Source: Chloroflexota bacterium (lineage in GTDB: Bacteria; Chloroflexota; Anaerolineae; Promineifilales; Promineifilaceae). Taken from it: DNA of 64,000 bases. A program made the position numbers and the translations under genes. This document shows, one piece after another, positions 24,863 through 33,724 of this stretch. The stretch's first letter is position 1; every line of letters starts with the position of its first letter. The stretch lies in NCBI GenBank assembly GCA_014584575.1, contig JACTMP010000017.1, positions 124,001 to 188,000 of the forward strand, read 5' to 3'. The notes under the pieces were generated by a model. It was not told the origin of the DNA and did not search any database. It saw only the letters and a program-made list of their open reading frames with translations.

Positions 24863-27128
24863 CAATGGGGCCGAGGGTGACAAAATCATCTGTTTTGCCT
24901 GAAAGGGGGAAGCGTTGGCCGGTTTGGGGGGAGTAGAGGCCAACGCGCAGGTAATAATCGCCGGGTGGGATATCTGGCGGTGGGGTGAGGGTGATGGTTT
25001 GGCTGATGATGTCGCCAGGTTCCAGGGTGGTCACGGCCGTGTCCCAACCATCATACTGCGCCACAATCTGCGCCGGATCCGCGCCCGTCAGATGAACAAA
25101 TGCAGCCAACGCCGCCCCCTCTGTGGGCGCAGGCATGGGAACCGGGCCGCTGCCCCACTGCCAAAAAAGGGTCAATTGCATGGCTGTCCCCGGCGGCTGC
25201 GGGTGGGCGAGGGCATAACCCATCAAAGTGGCTATCGGCGCAAACCGGGCCGCGACCGGCTGCCAGTCCGGCGGCGGTGTAAACGGTTCGGTAAAGGGGA
25301 TGATGCGCGTGGCGTCGTTGGCCGTCCATTTGGTAATCAGGCGACGGCCGTCCACAATGCCCAACGCTTGCGGCGACAGGTCTGACACGGCCGTGCCCAC
25401 CACCACCCGACGGTCTATCGGCATCTGCTCTGGATAGGTGATATGGTAGAGGTTAATCGAATGTCCGGCGCGCAATGCAGGTACCCGATCCTGAAAAAAG
25501 GTATAGATGTCCACGTTTTGTTGCATCAGGCCCAGTTGTAGACTGGTCTGGCTGATGGCATACCAGCCCGGCAGGGGGGTGTAAGGGTTGTAGGCGCTCA
25601 CTTCGGCCCCGGCCACCTGCCCCAGAAAACCGGGAATGGGCCGGTAGCGAATGTTATACGATTCGGGCACGGCCGTGCCAAAATAAGCCAGGTATACCTC
25701 TGGAATGTTCTGCCGGGCCATCAATTCTTGTAGGGCGATCAAATCCTGACCCCAATCCAGGTTAGAGTCGGCCAGCACTTCGCCCCCTCTGGCGGCCCCA
25801 CCGGCCAGTTCGTTAAAGAACGACTCCTGATGGGGGAAGAGGCGCACAGTGCCCACCGCGTGCCAGAGCAGCAGCAATACCAGCAGGCAGGAGGGAACGG
25901 GAGATTTTTTGCTGCTGACCCACTGGCCGGTGTAACTCGCCAGCATGATAGCAAAGGGCAAAGCAGGCAAAATATGCCGGTAGCCAATGGTGATGCTGCC
26001 GGCCATTGCCACCAGCAGGAAAAAGAGGGGCGGCAACCAGAGTACGGCCGTCGGCCGCCAGCCCGCCGTTTTGAACATCACCACTGTGCCAACCAGCGTC
26101 AATATCAACATGGGCAGGCTGGTCTTCACGGCCAAAGCCACCGGGAAATAGTACCACCAGCCGCCACGCGCCGTCTGGCCCAGCAGGTAAGCCGTCAACG
26201 GCTCATTTTCGATGACATGGTACGTTTGCCAGACGCGGTAAGGGTAAAAAGAGGCGGGAAAGGGCACGGCCGTGCCCGGAAAAGGAGACACATCAAAACA
26301 ATACACCGCCCACACCACCAGATAGGCCGCCAGCGCCAGCAGCAGCAGATTTCCCACCAGCGAGGGCAGTTGCCCAGACGACCACCAGTACCGCCGCTCA
26401 CGCCATTGCAATCGCTCGATTATTATCACCCCCACCAGCATGGGCCAGACTAGCAGGCCGGTATATTTGGCGGTCATGCTTAGCCCGGCAAAGAGGCCGG
26501 TGAGCAGCAAATTGAGGGGGGACGGCCGTGCCAGCCAATGCCACAACCGCCACATCGTCATCAGCAAAAAGCAGGTCACACCCAGATCGGTGGTCACCAG
26601 GCGGGAGTTGGCGATCAAATTCGGATCAAACACCGCCAGCGCCAGCGCCAGCCAGCCGGCCCATACACCCACCATTTGCCGCGCCCACCAGAACAACACG
26701 GCCGTTAGCACCGTCCCCAAAACGATCACCGGCCAGCGCGCCCCCTCCAAAATAGATTGCGGATCTTCCTGGGCCTCCCACAGGAAAATGTGGGCAAAAT
26801 TGAAATAATCACCCTGCTGCCAGGCCGGTGTATCCAACGGCAGCGCCACATCGCGGCGCAATAACAATGGCACGGCGCTTAACAGATTGATCAGCGGCGG
26901 ATGATCCTGGCTCAGGCGAAAGTCGCCCGTCTTCAGGTAGGCATAACCGGCCGCCACATGGTACTCCTCATCAAACGCCGCCGACTTCTGAGATGAACTA
27001 AAAAAGGCTTGCCCGGCAAACAGCAGCAAGCCCAAAAAGAGCAAAACAACTTCCCACCCGCGCAACCGGTTATCGTGCAGTCGGCTGTCGCGCAACAGGC
27101 CATTCGGTTTAATCGGTAATGTGTCCAC
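24843..27128 (-). CDS. GT-C membrane glycosyltransferase (PMT/ArnT-like), paralogue 2
   Basis: A 761-residue protein closely similar in sequence and layout to the gene at 20910-23219: same FDEEYHVAAGYAYLKTGDFRLSQDHPPL loop, WARQMVGVWAGWLALALAVFDPNLIAN, SLDWGQDL-like segment (SNLDWGQDL) and a C-terminal beta-rich exported domain ending with YYLRVGLYSPQTGQRFP. The GTG at 27128 follows GGAGGCGG and aligns with the paralogue; the frame to 27191 lies inside the preceding gene. The two arose by duplication, with four smaller genes nearby. Its final codons and stop are supplied by a period-7 array. Confidence 0.82.
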   Translation of the reverse strand: MDTLPIKPNGLLRDSRLHDNRLRGWEVVLLFLGLLLFAGQAFFSSSQKSAAFDEEYHVAAGYAYLKTGDFRLSQDHPPLINLLSAVPLLLRRDVALPLDTPAWQQGDYFNFAHIFLWEAQEDPQSILEGARWPVIVLGTVLTAVLFWWARQMVGVWAGWLALALAVFDPNLIANSRLVTTDLGVTCFLLMTMWRLWHWLARPSPLNLLLTGLFAGLSMTAKYTGLLVWPMLVGVIIIERLQWRERRYWWSSGQLPSLVGNLLLLALAAYLVVWAVYCFDVSPFPGTAVPFPASFYPYRVWQTYHVIENEPLTAYLLGQTARGGWWYYFPVALAVKTSLPMLILTLVGTVVMFKTAGWRPTAVLWLPPLFFLLVAMAGSITIGYRHILPALPFAIMLASYTGQWVSSKKSPVPSCLLVLLLLWHAVGTVRLFPHQESFFNELAGGAARGGEVLADSNLDWGQDLIALQELMARQNIPEVYLAYFGTAVPESYNIRYRPIPGFLGQVAGAEVSAYNPYTPLPGWYAISQTSLQLGLMQQNVDIYTFFQDRVPALRAGHSINLYHITYPEQMPIDRRVVVGTAVSDLSPQALGIVDGRRLITKWTANDATRIIPFTEPFTPPPDWQPVAARFAPIATLMGYALAHPQPPGTAMQLTLFWQWGSGPVPMPAPTEGAALAAFVHLTGADPAQIVAQYDGWDTAVTTLEPGDIISQTITLTPPPDIPPGDYYLRVGLYSPQTGQRFPLSGKTDDFVTLGPIVVEIGD

Positions 27129-27378
27129 CCGCCTCCGCTTCAGCCAACACTGTCTGAATGGTCCGCACCAGGGCGCGCGCAGCTTCCGCACTTAACTCCA
27201 CCGCCACCCGCGCCCCCGGCCCCCGCGCCTCATCCACAAAATCAATATTCAACGCATGGTCATACGGCGCATGAAAGGGATGGTCATAAGACACATTCGC
27301 CTGCTTCACCGCAAACCAGCCCTCCCGCCCCTTGCCGCTTCCCTCAATCGCCACCTGCTGCACAATCATCGTACACAT
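27109..27378 (-). CDS. Small conserved protein, DUF6295-like
   Basis: An 89-residue protein beginning MCTMIVQQVAIEGSGKGREG, then WFAVKQANVSYDHPFHAPYD, HALNIDFVDE and a C-terminal helix. The combination MCT, SGKG-GWF and DHPxHAPxxHxLNIDF is typical of a small actinobacterial and chloroflexal family (DUF6295 by recollection). The start at 27378 is favoured over 27414. It overlaps the glycosyltransferase start by about 20 bases. Function unknown. Confidence 0.7.
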   Translation of the reverse strand: MCTMIVQQVAIEGSGKGREGWFAVKQANVSYDHPFHAPYDHALNIDFVDEARGPGARVAVELSAEAARALVRTIQTVLAEAEAGGHITD

Positions 27379-27417
27379 ATTGATTTCCAGTGTATAGTGT
27401 GTGGCGGCTGCCACACA

Positions 27418-28173
27418 CTACACCAAATGTTTCTCCAGAAACGCCCAAATCTTCTGCCAGCCATCCACCGCTTGCTGCTGGCGGTAGGCGGCCCGGTCGT
27501 GGTAAAAGAAGCCATGTCCCGCACCGTCATACATATGAAATTCATACACCTTGCCGTGTTTTTTCAGTTCCGCCTCGTGCTGCGCCACCTGATCGGGCGT
27601 GGGGCTGTGGTCATCCGCGCCAAAGATGCCTAGCAGCGGGCAGGAGAGGTCTTTGGTGTAATCAATGGGGGCAACCGGATATTTGTCGTTCAAGTCAGCT
27701 TCAGCCATCACCACCCGGCCTCCCCAACAATCCACCACCGCGTCAAAACCGGGGGCGCGGCAGGCGGCCAGATAGGCATGGCGGCCACCGGAACAGGTGC
27801 CCCACACCCCCACTTTGCCGTTCAAAATGGGCTGCGCCTTCAGAAAATGCAACGCTCCGGCAATATCACCCACCGCCTGCGTATCGGCTACGCCGCCCGC
27901 CGCCCGCACTCTGGCGGCCACATCTTCCGGCGTGCCATGCCCGGCGCGGTAATACAGATTGGGCGAGACGGCCGCATACCCATGATGGGCAAATTTGCGC
28001 GTCGCTTCCCGGTACCATTCGTCCCAGCCAGGCATATGGTGAATAACTACCATGCCGGGAAAGGGGCCAGGGCCTAATGGCCGGGCATAATAGGCGTTAA
28101 TGATGTCCCCATTCGCGCCGGTTATCGTCACCGTCTCGGCCAACATGCCTTCATACTGGTTGGTTTCATACAT
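27418..28173 (-). CDS. Dienelactone hydrolase-family protein
   Basis: A 251-residue alpha/beta hydrolase. The nucleophile elbow is G-T-C-S-G-G, with Cys127 in place of the usual Ser, as in dienelactone hydrolases. Asp187 or Asp188 (GADDHS) and His220 (GAGHGFF) complete the triad. An oxyanion-type HHMPGWDEWYREATRK follows strand 3. It may hydrolyse lactones or small esters; the physiological substrate is unknown. A clear ribosome binding site (GGAGGCACGTC) precedes ATG 28173. Confidence 0.85.
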   Translation of the reverse strand: MYETNQYEGMLAETVTITGANGDIINAYYARPLGPGPFPGMVVIHHMPGWDEWYREATRKFAHHGYAAVSPNLYYRAGHGTPEDVAARVRAAGGVADTQAVGDIAGALHFLKAQPILNGKVGVWGTCSGGRHAYLAACRAPGFDAVVDCWGGRVVMAEADLNDKYPVAPIDYTKDLSCPLLGIFGADDHSPTPDQVAQHEAELKKHGKVYEFHMYDGAGHGFFYHDRAAYRQQQAVDGWQKIWAFLEKHLV

Positions 28174-28190
28174 GACGTGCCTCCATTCGC

Positions 28191-28213
28191 AGGGCGATTT
28201 TGAAAATCGCCCT
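28191..28213. terminator. Short perfect hairpin after the antiporter gene or before the hydrolase
   Basis: AGGGCGATTTT, one base, then AAAATCGCCCT. It lies between the dienelactone hydrolase start and the antiporter stop. No T-run of its own follows beyond the stem, so it could be a palindromic repeat; a similar GCGATTTTCCAAATCGC lies after rbcL at 53661-53678. Confidence 0.5.
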
Positions 28214-28221
28214 ACAGCTAT

Positions 28222-29217
28222 TTAGATACCCACCCCACGCAAAAACAAAAGATACATACCCAGAAAATAGACAATCAAAATAGCCAGACTGTCCAGTTCA
28301 ATAAACAGGAAACGGCGTTCGACGCGGGCCAGTGTGCCCATTAAGGCCATGGCGGTGAGCAGCAGCCCCAGCAGCCCCACCAGGGCAAAGGTAGGATCAA
28401 TGGCATCCAGGAACGGGCCGTCAAAGTAGATAAAGTCGGCCAGACCCAGGGCGAACATGTTGAACACACTGGAACCAAACAAATTGCCCACCGCCAGGTC
28501 AAAGGCATTGATGCGCATGGCGGCCATAGCCGCAATCAGTTCCGGCAGCGATGTCACCAGAGCCAATAGCGATGTGCCCACAAATCCTGTGCCCAAACCG
28601 GTGACTTCGGCAATACCGGTGCTGGCGTCCACCAGAATTGGCACAACGGCTAGCAGGACAATGGTGGCAATGGCAAAGCCGACGAGTCCCCGCCTTAATG
28701 TGGGGAAGTTGGGGCCGGGTTCAACGTCGGGAGTCACGGCCGTAGCCACACTTCCCCGCATCCCCTGCTGCACCACCCACAACCCGCCAAAATAGCCAAC
28801 AATGATCACAATACTGTCCAACCCCACCCAGCCAATCGTAATACTGACATCCGCCAGAATGGAGATGACCGCCACCAGCATCAACAAGATCGTCAACGTC
28901 GCCGTCAGGGCATGGTTGATGGCGATCCGCCGCATCAAGGGCTGCCGAAAAAAGAGCAAACCCAAGATGGCTAACAGGGCCATATTGACCATGTTGCTAC
29001 CAAAAAAGTTGCCCGCTGCCAGATCAGGCGCACCTACGCGGAAGGCGTTGACCGAAGCCAGCATCTCCGGCAGCGAAGTCGCCGCCGCCAGAAAGACTGT
29101 GCCCACAAACAGGCCACCCAGTTTCGTGCGCACGGCGATAATGTCACCATAATGCGCCAGATAATGAGCCGCCGCCACCGTCACCGCCGCGCTAAGTATA
29201 AATTGCAGCCAGATCAT
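28222..29217 (-). CDS. Ca2+/cation antiporter (CaCA family)
   Basis: A 331-residue membrane antiporter with two inverted halves of about five helices. The duplicated alpha-repeats are clear: SLPEMLASVNAFRVGAPDLAAGNFFGSNMVN in the first half and SLPELIAAMAAMRINAFDLAVGNLFGSSVFN in the second, each with the conserved E and G-N-x-x-G-S. This is the YrbG/CaCA type that exchanges Ca2+ for H+ or Na+. Its start codon overlaps the stop of a small PII-like gene (ATGA), suggesting regulation by that protein. Confidence 0.87.
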   Translation of the reverse strand: MIWLQFILSAAVTVAAAHYLAHYGDIIAVRTKLGGLFVGTVFLAAATSLPEMLASVNAFRVGAPDLAAGNFFGSNMVNMALLAILGLLFFRQPLMRRIAINHALTATLTILLMLVAVISILADVSITIGWVGLDSIVIIVGYFGGLWVVQQGMRGSVATAVTPDVEPGPNFPTLRRGLVGFAIATIVLLAVVPILVDASTGIAEVTGLGTGFVGTSLLALVTSLPELIAAMAAMRINAFDLAVGNLFGSSVFNMFALGLADFIYFDGPFLDAIDPTFALVGLLGLLLTAMALMGTLARVERRFLFIELDSLAILIVYFLGMYLLFLRGVGI

Positions 29218-29579
29218 ACTGCCTCCCCCTGATCTGCCCCGCCTAACGAATTCCCCCAGGCCAGGGCCACCGGCAAAACAAACATGACGCCGGTATGGGG
29301 TTCACTCAATTTACCCAGCACCGCTTCTGTTGCTGAGCATACCTTGTGTGCTGTTTCTAGTTGCGGAATGACCGAGAAGATGGTGTTGTGCCCCACCCGG
29401 CCCCCACCAAAAATCTGCCCAAAGCGGGCATACGCCACCTCCGGCCCCTGGCGCGCCAGGACGCGGTTAACGCCGGTGCTTTCCAAAATGGTAATACCGG
29501 GCACACCGGCCGACCGCCAGGCCGCCAGCACCTCACTCAGACGCGCTGCGTCGTCTAATACCATCACTAATAGATACAT
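29214..29579 (-). CDS. Small PII-like protein coupled to the antiporter
   Basis: A 121-residue protein with the order beta (YLLVMVLDDA), alpha (LSEVLAAWRSAGV), beta (GITILESTGVNRVLA), loop and beta (TIFSVIPQLETAHKVCSATEAVLG) seen in PII-like small-ligand sensors (ferredoxin-like fold). No conserved uridylylation Tyr-loop is recognised. The start at 29579 follows AAGGAGGACCCC. The gene overlaps the antiporter gene by 4 bases, as PII-like sensors often do with the membrane protein they control. The assignment is inferred from fold pattern only. Confidence 0.5.
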   Translation of the reverse strand: MYLLVMVLDDAARLSEVLAAWRSAGVPGITILESTGVNRVLARQGPEVAYARFGQIFGGGRVGHNTIFSVIPQLETAHKVCSATEAVLGKLSEPHTGVMFVLPVALAWGNSLGGADQGEAV

Positions 29580-29599
29580 GGGGTCCTCCTTAATTTTCA

Positions 29600-29650
29600 T
29601 AATCCGTTATCCGACTGCGGTCTACGGTTCACGGATTACGGTTCACGGTT
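29600..29650. repeat. Degenerate period-7 array (GGTTCAC/GGATTAC)
   Basis: Units such as CCGTTATCCGACTG and TACGGTTCACGGATTACGG run between the PII-like gene and tyrA. No clear inverted partner. Confidence 0.5.
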
Positions 29651-30515
29651 TAAACCGCCGGTACGTTTGATACGCCTGTTGGGTTTCGTTGAGCCAGTGA
29701 GCCAGCCCAGGCTCATCGGCGGTTTGCAACAGGTGGGTCACGGCCGTTAGCTGTTCCTGAAAGGCGGCAATTTGGGTTAACACGGCCGTGCGGTTGGTGA
29801 GCAATATGTCCAGCATCATACGCGGGTTTGTGCCCGACACCCGCGATGTGTCCCGAAAGCCGGAGGAACTCACCGGCCACAGCCGCTCATCGGCCATGTT
29901 GGCCGCCGCCTGCATCAAAGTCGCCGCCACCAGATAGGGCAGATGGCTGACGGCGGCCACCATCTCATCATGCACTGTCGGCGGCAGGAACAGCGGCTGC
30001 GCCCGTACCTGGCTGATCAGGTCTAGGGCTGCCGCTTCAATTTCGGGGGTGGTGCGTTGCGTCTGGCACAAGATAAAGGTCTGGCCCTGGAACAGGTCTG
30101 GCGTGGCTGCGCCAAACCCGGCTACTTCTTTGCCCGCCATGGGATGCCCACCAATAGCGCAAAAAGCGGGCGGCAGATCGTCCATGGCCCGGCAGATGTC
30201 TGCCTTGCTGCTGCCCAGGTCGAGCAGCATACAACCAGACGGCCGTACCGCCGGCAGCAGCGCCAAATAATGCAAAATGGTGCGCACCGGCGTCGCCAAA
30301 ATCACCAGTTGCGCGCCCTCTACCCCGGCGACAAAATCGTCCGTCACCACATCCGCCAGCCGCTCCGCCGCCGTTCGCGTCTCCGGGTTGGTGTCTACAA
30401 TGGTCAGATGAAGGGGGAAGGTGGGCACGGCCGTGCGCTGCGCCAGCCGCAGCGCCAGCGCCAGCGACCCGCCAATCAATCCCAATCCCACAATGCAAAC
30501 CCGTTCCACCTGCAT
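29643..30515 (-). CDS. tyrA: Prephenate dehydrogenase
   Basis: Converts prephenate to 4-hydroxyphenylpyruvate with NAD(P)+ in tyrosine synthesis. The 290 aa protein has the Rossmann motif GLGLIGGSLA (10-19), then TIVDTNPETR, LATPVRTI, LLDLGSSKADICRAM, GGHPMAGKEVAGFGAA and AVSHLPYLVAATL with the His-Leu-Pro segment of the catalytic domain. The C-terminal ACT domain is absent. The start at 30515 is the only ATG that keeps the whole Rossmann strand. Confidence 0.9.
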   Translation of the reverse strand: MQVERVCIVGLGLIGGSLALALRLAQRTAVPTFPLHLTIVDTNPETRTAAERLADVVTDDFVAGVEGAQLVILATPVRTILHYLALLPAVRPSGCMLLDLGSSKADICRAMDDLPPAFCAIGGHPMAGKEVAGFGAATPDLFQGQTFILCQTQRTTPEIEAAALDLISQVRAQPLFLPPTVHDEMVAAVSHLPYLVAATLMQAAANMADERLWPVSSSGFRDTSRVSGTNPRMMLDILLTNRTAVLTQIAAFQEQLTAVTHLLQTADEPGLAHWLNETQQAYQTYRRFKP

Positions 30516-30529
30516 AGGGGCGGATTATA

Positions 30530-30650
30530 CCCTAGAGGTGAGAAGGTGAGCAGGTGAAGGGGTGACGAGGTGAAGGGATGAAGGGGTGATCATTTACCTG
30601 TTGTACCTGCCACCTGCCACTTGCCACCTGCCACCTGCCACCTGTAAACT
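30530..30650. repeat. Long period-7 array between divergent tyrA and WYL genes
   Basis: GAGGTGAGAAGGTGAGCAGG and GTGAAGGGGTGACGAGGTGA units (30534-30590) are followed by ACCTGCCACCTGCCACTTGC units to 30645. Part of the second half is read in the N-terminal extension of the next gene's open frame, which is why the start at 30658 is preferred. Confidence 0.75.
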
Positions 30651-30657
30651 TCCCCCC

Positions 30658-31662
30658 ATGCGCGCCGACCGTCTGATTTCCCTGTTGATGTTGTTGCAAA
30701 CACACGGCCGTCTCACCGCCGATGAGTTAGCCGAACGATTGGAATGTTCACCCCGCACCATTTATCGTGACCTGGACGCCCTCAGCGCCTCCGGCGTACC
30801 GGTGTATGCCGAGCGCGGGCCGCAGGGGGGCTGTATGCTCATGGAGAGCTACCGCACCAATCTGACCGGCCTGAAAGAAGACGAAGTACGCGCCCTGTTC
30901 ATGTTTACCGTGCCCGGCTTGCTGGCCGACCTGGGCGCGGACAAAGCGGGGGAAAGCGCCCTGCTGAAGCTGACCGCCTCGTTGCCGGCCCCTTTTCAGC
31001 AAGACGCGCAGCGCATCCAGGAGCGGCTGTACCTTGACCCGGATGCCTGGTTCCAGCAAGAGGAGCCGACGCCCTTCCTGCCGCTGGTGCAAACGGCCGT
31101 CTTCACCGACCGCCGTTTACGCATGAGATACCGCCGCGCCGATGGGCGGTGGGTGAAGCGGCTGGTTGATCCCCTGGGGCTGGTGGCTAAAGCAGGCGTC
31201 TGGTATCTGGTGGGCACAGTGAACTATCCTTATCCTCAAACCTACCGTGTTTCTCGTATTCAGGAGGCGGAATTATCGGATGGTCACGGCCGTCGCCCAC
31301 CCGATTTTCGACTGGCCGACTACTGGCAGCAGTGGCGCGCCCAATTTGAAGCCCGCAACGAAAGATACACCGTCACCGTGCGTGTGGCCCCCGAAGCCAT
31401 TGCCCGGATGTTGCGCTTTGTGGGTGAAGGTTTATATACCCTGCTGGAACAACCGGGAGTCACCGACGCCCAGGGTTACGCCACACTCTCGCTGCCCTTT
31501 GATTCAGCGTCAGCGGCGTGTGAAGCGTTAATGGGGTTGGGCACGGCCGTAGAAATCCTGGCCCCACCGGAATTGCGCGAACAGATGCGGGTGACGGCCG
31601 TGGAACTAGCGGCGTTTTATGCCCAGAGTAGAAAGATGGAGATCGGGAGATTGGGAGATTAG
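30658..31662 (+). CDS. HTH and WYL-domain transcriptional regulator
   Basis: A 334-residue regulator of the DeoR/YafY type. The N-terminal winged helix (about 1-60, MRADRLISLLMLLQTHGRLTADELAERLECSPRTIYRDLDAL) is followed by a WYL ligand-sensing domain (about 140-220, LRMRYRRADG, VDPLGLVAKAGVWYLVG) and a WCX-type C-terminal domain. The ATG at 30658 follows repeat-derived sequence; an upstream frame is ignored. No neighbour obviously points to its target. The final RLGD-stop comes from a period-7 array. Confidence 0.85.
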   Translation: MRADRLISLLMLLQTHGRLTADELAERLECSPRTIYRDLDALSASGVPVYAERGPQGGCMLMESYRTNLTGLKEDEVRALFMFTVPGLLADLGADKAGESALLKLTASLPAPFQQDAQRIQERLYLDPDAWFQQEEPTPFLPLVQTAVFTDRRLRMRYRRADGRWVKRLVDPLGLVAKAGVWYLVGTVNYPYPQTYRVSRIQEAELSDGHGRRPPDFRLADYWQQWRAQFEARNERYTVTVRVAPEAIARMLRFVGEGLYTLLEQPGVTDAQGYATLSLPFDSASAACEALMGLGTAVEILAPPELREQMRVTAVELAAFYAQSRKMEIGRLGD

Positions 31663-31688
31663 GAGATTGGCAATCTCTCAATCTCACC
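31637..31688. repeat. Period-7/8 inverted array
   Basis: GGAGATCGGGAGATTGGGAG and ATTAGGAGATTGG, then CAATCTCTCAATCTCACC. It supplies the stop of the WYL regulator gene and forms a hairpin between convergent genes. Confidence 0.75.
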
Positions 31689-31689
31689 C

Positions 31690-32475
31690 CTATAACCACC
31701 CTCGCAGCCCATAAATCAAAATCCCCACATACTCCTTCATCACACTGGTCGTCAATTCCAGCGATTTAGCATCCGGCAGCAGGCCCAACAGCCAATAAAA
31801 CCAACCCGCGCTTTCCCCTTCGTCCCAATCCGGCTGCACAAACTGATAGTCGGTCGGCGCCGGAATGATGTCCATGCCTTGCTTTTTGAAAATAGCTGCC
31901 GAACGTGGCATGTGAATGGCCGACGTGACCAACAGCACGGTGTCCAGGTTGTGCGCCTGCAAAATGGGCTTACTCAAGATGGCATTTTCATACGTGTTCA
32001 TAGAGGCCGATTCCAACAACATCGCCTCGTCGGGGACACCCATCAAGCGCAACGCTTCGGCCATCCGCTCCGCCTCGGAGACCGCATTGCCGGGCAATTT
32101 ACCTCCGGTCAGCAGCAGCCGGTCGGCCGCCCCCTCATGGTACAGCCAGGCAGCATACCACAACCGGTCGGCCGCGTCGTTCAGCCCCACCGTCGTCTGG
32201 GGATACCCGGCAATCGTGGTGCTGCCACCCAGCACCACAATCACATCCACCTGTGGCAATGGGTCTGGCGGTAAATAGTCCCACTCCAACGAGCGCACCA
32301 GCCATAACGAGACCAGCGGATTGGCAGCCACGAAGAGGAGAAAAAAGGCGGTGAGGAGCACGGCCGTTTGCCACCCCCGCCACCGCCACAAAAAAATCGC
32401 CACGATGAGCAGGATGCAAACCAGACCGACGGGGTAAATAAAGAGGGGGAGGGTTTTGGAGAGGAAGAAGAACAT
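31690..32475 (-). CDS. YdcF/DUF218-family membrane protein
   Basis: A 261-residue protein with two N-terminal membrane helices (about 3-25 and 32-56) and a DUF218 domain: DVIVVLGGSTT at the first strand, RLWYAAWLYHEG, LLLTGGK, ESASMNTYENA and LLVTSAIHMPRSAAIF. DUF218 proteins act on SAM or glycan-like ligands and affect cell envelope (SanA/YdcF type). The ATG at 32475 is preferred because the longer frame is encoded by a GGTAATC array. Confidence 0.82.
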   Translation of the reverse strand: MFFFLSKTLPLFIYPVGLVCILLIVAIFLWRWRGWQTAVLLTAFFLLFVAANPLVSLWLVRSLEWDYLPPDPLPQVDVIVVLGGSTTIAGYPQTTVGLNDAADRLWYAAWLYHEGAADRLLLTGGKLPGNAVSEAERMAEALRLMGVPDEAMLLESASMNTYENAILSKPILQAHNLDTVLLVTSAIHMPRSAAIFKKQGMDIIPAPTDYQFVQPDWDEGESAGWFYWLLGLLPDAKSLELTTSVMKEYVGILIYGLRGWL

Positions 32476-32550
32476 GGTAATCGGTAAACGGTAATCGGTT
32501 AAAAAATCAAAGGCCAATCACGCGCCGATTACTGATTACACCGTTAACAA
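32476..32550. repeat. Period-7 array GGTAATC with partial inverted half
   Basis: GGTAATCGGTAAACGGTAAT then CGCCGATTACTGATTACACC. It overlaps the upstream part of the YdcF gene. Confidence 0.7.
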
Positions 32551-32592
32551 AATAATCTAAATTTTCTCGTGTCATTCCGACGAGTCTTCGAG

Positions 32593-32630
32593 GAGGAATC
32601 CCTCCCATTTGCACTTGAGAGGGATTCCTC
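32593..32630. repeat. Hairpin of the GGGATTCCTCGCTCC dispersed family
   Basis: GAGGAATCCCTC (32593-32604) and GAGGGATTCCTC (32619-32630) form a 12-bp stem. TCATTCCGA lies upstream. The words GGATTCCTCGCTCC and TCGGAATGACA recur at 44401-44435. Confidence 0.65.
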
Positions 32631-32656
32631 GCTCCAAGTGCGAAAGTTAAGAAGAC

Positions 32657-33664
32657 TTATTTAACAGTGTACTGATTACCGATGTCCGATAACCCTAAAA
32701 ACTCGCGGTACCAGGCCATCGTCTCCGCCAGCCCCTCTTCCAGCGAATACTGGGGCGACCAACCCAGGGTTTTGCCCGCCTTGTCAGAGCAGAGGTACTG
32801 GTCTTGAATCTCGTTTTTTACTTCATTCAGAATAATAGGCGTCAGGTCAGGTCTACCGGCAACCTTGATAATCGTTTGCACCACGTCCAGCGCCATCTCC
32901 GGGCGTCCCACGCCAAAATTAAACGCCTCGCCATAATACTGCGCCTCGGCAAAACAGCGCGCCGCCATCATGTAACCACGCACCGCATCTTTCACATACA
33001 GATAATCCCGCTTAAACGTGCCATCAGAGCGCACAATCGGCCGCTCCCCTTGCAGCACACTGCGAATAGTACCCGGCAAAATGCGGTTCCAGTTCAGGTC
33101 GCCGCCGCCGTACAGGTTGGCGCAACGGCTGACAATGACTGGCAACTGATAGCTGCGGGCATACGCCTGGGCAATCAAGTCCGCGCAACTTTTGCTGACA
33201 TCATAGGGATGTTTGCCTTGCAGGGGGGCCGATTCCAGGTAGGGCAAATCGGGCTGGTCGCCATACGCCTTGTCGCTGCTGGCAACCAAAATACCTTGCA
33301 CCGTCGGATTGCGCCGCGCCGCTTCCAGCAGCATGTACGTCCCGCGAATGTTGGTTTCAAAAGTGGACATGGGGGCGCGGTTGGCAATGCCGACGATGGT
33401 TTGCGCCGCCAGATGGTAGATATACTCAATTTCATATTCGGCCAGGGTGCGCTCCAGCAAGTCATAATCGCACAATTCGCCGCGCACCACCTTGATGCGC
33501 TCTACCGTGCCGGAGCGGTATAGCTGTGACTGGGGCACATAATCGCGCACCAGCCCCACCACATCGGCCCCGGCCGCCGCCAATGCCTCCGTCAGCCACG
33601 ACCCCAACAGCCCGGTACAGCCGGTGATAAATACTCGTTTGTCTTGCCAGAATTGATCGTCCAA
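32657..33664 (-). CDS. NDP-sugar 4,6-dehydratase, CDP-glucose 4,6-dehydratase-like
   Basis: A 335-residue extended short-chain dehydrogenase. It has the NAD motif [10 protein letters not shown], a Ser-x-x-Tyr-x-x-x-Lys region ([17 protein letters not shown]) and C-terminal sugar-nucleotide segments ([15 protein letters not shown]). It most resembles CDP-glucose 4,6-dehydratase (RfbG), which makes CDP-4-dehydro-6-deoxyglucose. The next gene is a glucose-1-phosphate cytidylyltransferase homologue, which supports the CDP-sugar reading. A TTG start at 33664 follows GGAG. Confidence 0.82.
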   Translation of the reverse strand: MDDQFWQDKRVFITGCTGLLGSWLTEALAAAGADVVGLVRDYVPQSQLYRSGTVERIKVVRGELCDYDLLERTLAEYEIEYIYHLAAQTIVGIANRAPMSTFETNIRGTYMLLEAARRNPTVQGILVASSDKAYGDQPDLPYLESAPLQGKHPYDVSKSCADLIAQAYARSYQLPVIVSRCANLYGGGDLNWNRILPGTIRSVLQGERPIVRSDGTFKRDYLYVKDAVRGYMMAARCFAEAQYYGEAFNFGVGRPEMALDVVQTIIKVAGRPDLTPIILNEVKNEIQDQYLCSDKAGKTLGWSPQYSLEEGLAETMAWYREFLGLSDIGNQYTVK

Positions 33665-33676
33665 AGTTCTTCTCCA

Positions 33677-33721
33677 GAGGTCGGAGAGTGGGGATTTCAG
33701 AAATCCCCACTCTCCGACCTC
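33677..33721. terminator. Perfect 21-bp stem-loop between the two sugar-nucleotide genes
   Basis: GAGGTCGGAGAGTGGGGATT T, loop CAG, and the exact complement. One of the longest uninterrupted stems in the window; it should be very stable in RNA and probably separates expression of the two genes. Confidence 0.7.
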
Positions 33722-33724
33722 CTT

